Below, piece after piece: positions 58,447 through 64,000 of a stretch of DNA of 64,000 bases. A model generated the notes under the pieces. It did not search any database. It saw only the letters and a program-made list of their open reading frames with translations, and was not told where the DNA came from. Made by a program: the position numbers and the translations under genes. This DNA comes from Halomonas socia (GTDB lineage: Bacteria > Pseudomonadota > Gammaproteobacteria > Pseudomonadales > Halomonadaceae): contig NZ_CP048812.1 in the NCBI RefSeq assembly GCF_010977575.1, positions 186,001-250,000 of the forward strand. The letters are read 5' to 3'. The number at the start of each line of letters is the position of its first letter. Positions within the stretch are counted from its first letter, which is position 1.

Positions 58447-61400
58447 TCAGTACCAGTGCCCAGGCCAGATGGAACAGGCTGGCCGTGCTGACGCCATGGC
58501 GCTGCGCCTGTTGCCGCACCTGTTGGGCCAGTTCCGTGTCCAAAGGAACGCGCACTTCTTCGATATCGCGGCCATCGCCACGTACCTCCAACAGCCCAAA
58601 GGGGCTGTGGGTTCTTCAATATCGCCCAACTGCTCGCGGAAGAAGGCTGCATGCTTTTCTGAGCTTACCCCCAGGCGTGCCTGCGCCACGAAGCTGCGGA
58701 ATGGAATCGGCTTGAGCAGTTCATCCCCGCAACCTTGCTGGATCAAAGCGATCTCTTCCACCAGTAGCTCGAGGGTGGTGTGATCCATGACCAGGTGGTG
58801 GCTGGGTAGCTGTACCAGCCAGCGCTTTTGCTCAGAATCATGAGCTGCAACCGCACGCAGCATAGGCGCTCGGCGCACATCAAGGCGGTGATGCTGAGGA
58901 TCCACCTGAGCGGATAAACGCTCGGCCACAGAACCCACAGCCTCATCCGGCAAGGCCGGCCATTCGATATTCAGCACGGCATGACGGTAAACCACCTGCA
59001 CCGGCTCGCGCAGGTTCTCCCAGAGAACTGCAGTACGCAGAATATCGTGACGGGCGATCAGCTGGTTAAAGCCGGCAATAAAGGCTTCCAGCCTCTCGCG
59101 GCTATCGAAGCCCAGTAGTCGAGGCGTCACATAGGTATCGCCTTCTTCTTGCAGCCGGTGATGGAAGAGAATGCCCTCCTGTAGTGGTGCCAGGGGGTAG
59201 ATGTCCTGAATATTGCTAGCGCCACCGGGCACAGCGGCTTCGATCTCACGAAGTTCTTCGGCATTGAGCTCGATTAGCGTCAACATCTCGGGCTGGAGAG
59301 TCTGACAATCGTGAGGAATCAGATTGGGTGGGATGGTGATATCAGTATGCTCGGGTGCTTGCGTCAACGCTTGAGCAAAGGCCGCCAGCTCTGGACATTG
59401 GAACAGCGTGCGCACCTCTGCCGTCAGGCCTCGATGCCGCATTTGCTCCAGCACTTTCAGAGCCAATAACGAGTGGCCACCCAGCTCGAAGAAGTTATCG
59501 TGGCGTCCCACCTGTTTGACGCCAAGTATCTCTGACCAAATGTCTGCCAGCGCTTCTTCCACCTCGCCCTGCGGCGGCGCGTACTGCGAGCCACTGGCCA
59601 ACTCCGGCTCGGGCAGGGCCTTGCGATCCACCTTGCCGTTGGCATTCAGCGGCAGCGCCTCGAGGGTGACCACGACGCCCGGCACCATATAGTCCGGTAG
59701 CTTCTGCCCCAGCGCTTCACGTAGAACGGCGGTATCGAGTTCAGTGTCAGCCTGAGGAACCACATAGGCCACGAGCTTAGAGCCATTGGGGCCTTCTTGG
59801 GCGACCACTACTGCCTCGCGAATCTCTGGCTGAGAGAGTAGCTCGGCTTCGATCTCGCCAAGTTCGATGCGCAGGCCGCGGATCTTCACCTGATGATCGA
59901 GGCGGCCCAGGTACTCGAGCTGGCCATCCTCCCGCCAGCGCACCAGATCACCGGTGCGGTAGAGGCGTTCTCCTTCGGTGAACGGGTCGGCGATAAACCG
60001 CTCTGCGCTAAGGTCAGGGCGGTGCAGGTAGCCCCTCGCCAGACCAACACCGCCGAGGTAGAGCTCACCCGCTACCCCGGGCGGCGTCATGTTGAGATCG
60101 CCGTCCAGCACATGGGTGCGAATGCCAGCGATCGGTTGGCCGATAGCGACCTGGTTGCGCCTATCGTCTTGGCAAGTCCAGTGGGTAACGTCGATGGCCG
60201 CTTCGGTGGGGCCATAGAGGTTATAGAGCGCCGTGTGAGGCAAGCGAGCAAACACTTGGTTCTGCAGCTCCGCCGGTAGCGCTTCGCCACTGCATACCAG
60301 CCGCGTCAGGCTGGTGCAGGTCTCGACTTCTCCATGGGCCAGGAAGGCCTGCAGCATAGAGGGCACGAAGTGCAGCGTGGTGATCTTGTGGGTACGGATC
60401 AGTTCGACCAGTTGTGCCGGTTCGCGATGGGCGCCTGGTGGCGCCATCACCAGTCGAGCACCCTGCATCAGCGGCCAGAAGAACTCCCATACGGAAACAT
60501 CGAAGCTGAATGGCGTCTTCTGCAACACTGCGTCGTCGGCCGTTAGCCGGTAGGCATCCTGCATCCACGCCAGTCGGTTGCTCAGCGCGCGGTGACGGTT
60601 GGCTGCCCCCTTGGGTCGCCCGGTGGAGCCAGAGGTGTAGATCACATAGGCGAGATGCTCGCTATGCAGAGCGACGCCTGGGTTGGTCGCCGCATGGTGT
60701 GATATCTCCAACCGATCCAGCTCAATAACCCTTAGGCGCTCAGCCACCGGCAACGACTCGCGAAGACGCCGCTGGGTGAGTAGCAGCTCGATGCCGCTGT
60801 CATCGACCATATAGGCCAGCCGCTCGCTGGGGTAATCCGGATCCAGCGGCACATAGGCGCCCCCCGCCTTGAGGATGCCCAGCAGCCCCACCACCATCTC
60901 GATGGAGCGCTCCACGGCGATGCCCACCCGGGTCTCGGGGGTTACGCCTAAACCGATCAGATAGTGGGCCAACTGGTTGGCCCGGGCATTCAGCTCAGCG
61001 TAGCTGAGTGACTGATCGTCGAATACCAGTGCCTCGGTCTCTGGGGTTGCTGCAGCCTGTAACTCAACCAGATGATGAATTGGAGAAGTGTCAGAATACT
61101 GCTGAGAATTCTCCCCCCACTCACTCAACAACAGCTGCTCGTCTGTTCTGAGTAGGCTGATCTCACTTAATGGTTGTTGAGGCGCCGCTTGCAGATTTTC
61201 TACGATGCCTGCAATGGCTGTACTCAGGTAGTCACATAGCCGCTGAGCACCGATGATACGGCTCACCTGCCCTACCAACTGGAAGCCGTTACCTAGATCG
61301 TCCACCGACATCGTGATCGGATAGTTGGTGCGCTCCTGACTATCCAACAAAATCATGCCCGGGCTAGTCTGAGAGTCTGCATCCTCTGGCGGGCTATAGC

Positions 61401-64000
61401 GGTAGTTAAATAGAGTTGTGAACAGCGGTGTTCCTCCAGGCAGACCACTGCAGCGTTGCGCCAGGGCCAAGCTTGCATGCTCGTGGCGCAACAGCGCAGA
61501 CAGGGCATCGTGGGTTTGGCGCAGGCAGTTATCGAGCCCTGGGGAGCCCGTCTTAATGCGTATGGGCAACGTATTGATAAACATCCCTAACGCGCGCTCT
61601 GCACCCTCGGCGCCTTGCATACGCCCGAACAAAAGGGTGCCAAACACCACATCGTTCCGCCCAGTGATTTTGCTTAGCACCAAGGCCCAAGCCAAGTGGA
61701 ACAGGCTGGCCGTGCTCACACCGTGGCGCCGGGCCTGTTGCCTCACCTGCTGAGCCAGCACCGTTTCCAAAGGAACGCGCATTTCCTCTATTTCGCTGCC
61801 ATCGCCGTGAACATCTAACAGACCGAAGGGCGCTGTCGGTTCTTCAACATCGCCCAACTGCTCTCGGAAGAAGGCCTCATGCTCTTCCTGGCTTACCCCT
61901 AGCCGGGTCTGGGCAATAAAGTTACGGAATAGAAGTGGTTTGGGTAGTTCATCTTCGCGGCCTTGCTGGATCAGGGCAATTTCTTCCACCAGTAGTTCGA
62001 GGGTGGTGTGATCCATGACCAAATGATGACCGGGCAACTGCATTAGCCATCGGCCCTGCATAGCATCGTGAGCAGCCAACGCCCGAAGCATCGGTGCTCG
62101 GCGTACATCGAGGCGATGGTGCACAGGATCCACTTTAGCATTCAGTTGTTCAGCGGCGCTTTGTGATGAGTCGATATCCACGGTCAGCCACTCGAGGGCT
62201 AATTCAGCCTGTCGGTACACCACCTGCACCGGCTCGCGAAGCCCTTCCCACAAAACCGCGGTACGCAGAATATCGTGACGGGCGATCAACTGGTTAAAGC
62301 CGGCAATAAAGGCTTCCAGCCTCTCGCGGCTATCGAATCCAAGCAGACGCGGGGTAACGTAGGCATCGCCCTCTTCTTGCAGCCGGTAGTGGAAGAGAAT
62401 TCCCTCCTGCAGTGGTGCCAGGGGGTAGATGTCCTGAATGTTGTTGGCGCCACCGGGCACAGCGGCTTCGATCTCACGAAGTTCTTCGGCATTGAGCTCG
62501 ATTAGCGTCAACATCTCGGGCTGGAGAGCCTGACAATCGTGAGGAATCAGATTGGGTGGGATGGTGATATCAGTATGCTCGGGTGCTTGCGTCAACGCTT
62601 GAGCAAAGGCCGCCAGCTCTGGACATTGGAACAGCGTGCGCACCTCTGCCGTCAGGCCTCGATGCCGCATTTTCTCAAGCACTTGCAAAGCTAGCAGCGA
62701 ATGGCCACCCAGCTCGAAAAAGTTGTCATGACGCCCCACCCTTTCGATGCCAAGGACTTCAGACCATATCTCCACGAGCGCTTCTTCCACCTCGCCCTGC
62801 GGCGGCGCGTACTGAGAGCTAGTGGCCAACTCCGGCTCAGGCAATGCCTTACGGTCAACTTTGCCATTGGCATTCAGCGGCAGTGCCTCCAGGGTGACCA
62901 CGACGCCCGGCACCATATAATCCGGTAGCTTTTGACCCAGCGCTTCACGTAGTGAGATGCAGTCGAGGTCAGTGTCAGCCTGGGGAACCACATAGGCCAC
63001 CAGCCTCGAACCACTGGGACCTTCCTGGTCCACCACCACCGTCTCGCGAACCTCTGGCTGAGCCAATAGCTCGGCCTCGATCTCACCAAGTTCGATGCGC
63101 AGGCCGCGGATTTTCACTTGATGATCGAGGCGGCCCAGGTACTCGAGCTGGCCGTCCTCCCGCCAGCGCACCAGGTCGCCGGTGCGATAGAGGCGCTCGC
63201 CCTCATTGAACGGGTCGGCGACAAACCGCTCCGCCGTGAGTTCACTGCGATTGAGATAGCCACGGGCCAGGCTTACCCCGCCCAGGTACAACTCTCCCGC
63301 GACGCCCTGTGGCACCAGGTTGAGTTCACCATCCAGGACGTAGGTGCGAGTACCGCTAATGGGTCGCCCAATGGGTATTTGGCGGTGAGCGTCATCACGG
63401 CACCACCAGTGCGTGACATGGATGGTAGTTTCAGTAGGGCCATAAAGATCATGCAGATTGGCACCGTCGAGATACTCAGCCACATCCTGCTGCAGCGTGG
63501 CGGGAACGGCCTCGCCGCCGCACATGATATGCTTGAGCCGTGTCTTGGCCTTGACATCGGGATAGGCCAGGAAGGCCTTGAGCATGGAGGGCACAAAGTT
63601 GAGCGTGGTCACGCCGTGCCGCTGGATCAGCTCGATGATGCGCTCGGGGTCTCGATGGTCTCCGGGCTGGGCAATCACCAAACGTGCCCCAACACTCAGC
63701 GGCCAGAAAATCTCCCATACCGACACATCGAACCCGAACGGCGCCTTGTGGAGTACGGCATCGGCATCGGTAAGCTGATAGGACTCCTGCATCCACACCA
63801 TGCAGTTGGTCAAGGCATCATGGCGGATGGCAGCGCCTTTGGGTCTCCCGGTGGAGCCCGAGGTGTAGATCACATAGGCGAGGTGCTCGCCGTGCAGTGT
63901 TACCGATGGATCGGTAGAGGCGTGATGTGCCACGTCCAGTCGATCCAACTCAACAACGCTAAGGCCATCCGCTAGCGGCAAGGACTCGCGCAAGTGGTGC
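58447..64000 (-). CDS. Nonribosomal peptide synthetase, N-terminal visible part: A1(partial)-T1-C2-A2-T2-C3, continues beyond window
   Basis: The frame is open to the right edge, so the true start and earlier modules lie outside. A1 enters at its core ([13 protein letters not shown] near 63830). T1 GGHSLLALQ is near 62695. C2 has N-terminal [10 protein letters not shown] and catalytic HHLVMDH near 62020. A2 pocket by hand is about D-V-W-H-V-S-L-I-D-K, the serine code (EntF D-V-W-H-F-S-L-V-D). T2 GGHSLLALK is near 59475. C3 carries [10 protein letters not shown], fitting the HHxxxxxGD motif of dual epimerisation/condensation domains, so Ser may be in D form. The frame breaks at a C3 run, 58595-58597; a fourth C restores GLLEVRGDG. 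Confidence 0.92.
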   Translation of the reverse strand, partial: HHLRESLPLADGLSVVELDRLDVAHHASTDPSVTLHGEHLAYVIYTSGSTGRPKGAAIRHDALTNCMVWMQESYQLTDADAVLHKAPFGFDVSVWEIFWPLSVGARLVIAQPGDHRDPERIIELIQRHGVTTLNFVPSMLKAFLAYPDVKAKTRLKHIMCGGEAVPATLQQDVAEYLDGANLHDLYGPTETTIHVTHWWCRDDAHRQIPIGRPISGTRTYVLDGELNLVPQGVAGELYLGGVSLARGYLNRSELTAERFVADPFNEGERLYRTGDLVRWREDGQLEYLGRLDHQVKIRGLRIELGEIEAELLAQPEVRETVVVDQEGPSGSRLVAYVVPQADTDLDCISLREALGQKLPDYMVPGVVVTLEALPLNANGKVDRKALPEPELATSSQYAPPQGEVEEALVEIWSEVLGIERVGRHDNFFELGGHSLLALQVLEKMRHRGLTAEVRTLFQCPELAAFAQALTQAPEHTDITIPPNLIPHDCQALQPEMLTLIELNAEELREIEAAVPGGANNIQDIYPLAPLQEGILFHYRLQEEGDAYVTPRLLGFDSRERLEAFIAGFNQLIARHDILRTAVLWEGLREPVQVVYRQAELALEWLTVDIDSSQSAAEQLNAKVDPVHHRLDVRRAPMLRALAAHDAMQGRWLMQLPGHHLVMDHTTLELLVEEIALIQQGREDELPKPLLFRNFIAQTRLGVSQEEHEAFFREQLGDVEEPTAPFGLLDVHGDGSEIEEMRVPLETVLAQQVRQQARRHGVSTASLFHLAWALVLSKITGRNDVVFGTLLFGRMQGAEGAERALGMFINTLPIRIKTGSPGLDNCLRQTHDALSALLRHEHASLALAQRCSGLPGGTPLFTTLFNYRYSPPEDADSQTSPGMILLDSQERTNYPITMSVDDLGNGFQLVGQVSRIIGAQRLCDYLSTAIAGIVENLQAAPQQPLSEISLLRTDEQLLLSEWGENSQQYSDTSPIHHLVELQAAATPETEALVFDDQSLSYAELNARANQLAHYLIGLGVTPETRVGIAVERSIEMVVGLLGILKAGGAYVPLDPDYPSERLAYMVDDSGIELLLTQRRLRESLPVAERLRVIELDRLEISHHAATNPGVALHSEHLAYVIYTSGSTGRPKGAANRHRALSNRLAWMQDAYRLTADDAVLQKTPFSFDVSVWEFFWPLMQGARLVMAPPGAHREPAQLVELIRTHKITTLHFVPSMLQAFLAHGEVETCTSLTRLVCSGEALPAELQNQVFARLPHTALYNLYGPTEAAIDVTHWTCQDDRRNQVAIGQPIAGIRTHVLDGDLNMTPPGVAGELYLGGVGLARGYLHRPDLSAERFIADPFTEGERLYRTGDLVRWREDGQLEYLGRLDHQVKIRGLRIELGEIEAELLSQPEIREAVVVAQEGPNGSKLVAYVVPQADTELDTAVLREALGQKLPDYMVPGVVVTLEALPLNANGKVDRKALPEPELASGSQYAPPQGEVEEALADIWSEILGVKQVGRHDNFFELGGHSLLALKVLEQMRHRGLTAEVRTLFQCPELAAFAQALTQAPEHTDITIPPNLIPHDCQTLQPEMLTLIELNAEELREIEAAVPGGASNIQDIYPLAPLQEGILFHHRLQEEGDTYVTPRLLGFDSRERLEAFIAGFNQLIARHDILRTAVLWENLREPVQVVYRHAVLNIEWPALPDEAVGSVAERLSAQVDPQHHRLDVRRAPMLRAVAAHDSEQKRWLVQLPSHHLVMDHTTLELLVEEIALIQQGCGDELLKPIPFRSFVAQARLGVSSEKHAAFFREQLGDIEEPTAPLGCWRYVAMAAISKKCAFLWTRNWPNRCGNRRSAMASARPACSIWPGHWY
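59221..59444. repeat. T-C linker repeat, module 2/3 copy
   Basis: 224 bp matching 62449-62672 (offset 3228) with a single mismatch seen. It spans the end of the carrier domain and the start of the next condensation domain. Confidence 0.8.
62449..62672. repeat. T-C linker repeat, module 1/2 copy
   Basis: Partner of 59221-59444. Confidence 0.8.
63121..63690. repeat. A-domain internal repeat, module 1 copy
   Basis: Partner of 56661-57230. Confidence 0.85.

Overview
The window looks like a moderately halophilic gammaproteobacterium of the Halomonas type. Backbone genes are GC-rich, the tRNA-Ile2 resembles the enterobacterial one, and the gene families fit that group. This is inference from gene content; no database was searched. 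The window has three blocks.

Block 1 (1-4803) is chromosomal. It carries a creatininase-family amidohydrolase cut by the left edge, a NitT/TauT-type ABC importer (ATPase, permease, binding protein) on the minus strand, and a divergent LysR regulator.

Block 2 (about 5.6-29.1 kb) is a genomic island of about 23.4 kb. It is bounded by two identical 47-bp direct repeats. The right copy is the 3' half of an intact minus-strand tRNA-Ile2(CAT) gene (29079-29155); the left copy (5612-5658) is a bare tRNA 3' fragment. Tyrosine-recombinase remnants sit at or near both ends, and the right one is cut by an IS630. The left part is a nested stack: an ISL3 element (with 8-bp target duplications) inside an IS630, inside an IS66, inside a broken IS21. 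The cargo is two catabolic clusters. One is AT-rich: TctABC transporter, enolase-superfamily enzyme and FCD-GntR regulator. The other has two flavoprotein monooxygenases, a TAXI-TRAP transporter and two IclR regulators. Debris includes a group II intron 5' end fused to a beheaded SDR gene, IS1380 pieces, ERF-like and restriction-subunit-like scraps, and a RAMP-like (Cas7/Csf2-like) small ORF.

Block 3 (29.1-64 kb) is GC-rich backbone centred on metal economy and a siderophore system. It starts with a YceI-like protein gene, nrdHIEF (class Ib ribonucleotide reductase) behind two NrdR-box-like palindromes, and a Mn-type superoxide dismutase. Then come an AraC regulator, TonB receptor, binding protein, PvdE-like exporter, fused FhuB permease, a frameshifted siderophore-interacting reductase, a FhuC ATPase, an MFS transporter and a decayed higBA pair. 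A second PvdE-like exporter, an IucB/PvdYII-like N-acyltransferase and a PvdA-like N-hydroxylase follow. A second, clearly AT-richer receptor/binding-protein pair precedes a large NRPS that runs off the right edge.

The visible NRPS order is A-T-C-A-T-C-A-T-TE. The middle A domain has a serine-like pocket and the flanking two are nearly identical. With the hydroxylase and acyltransferase this fits an acyl peptidic tris-hydroxamate siderophore of the amphibactin type (...hydroxamate-Orn, Ser, hydroxamate-Orn). Several Fur-box-like palindromes precede the iron genes.

At least seven genes are broken by single-base length changes in homopolymer runs. These could be sequencing errors, and the affected genes should not be called dead without reads.
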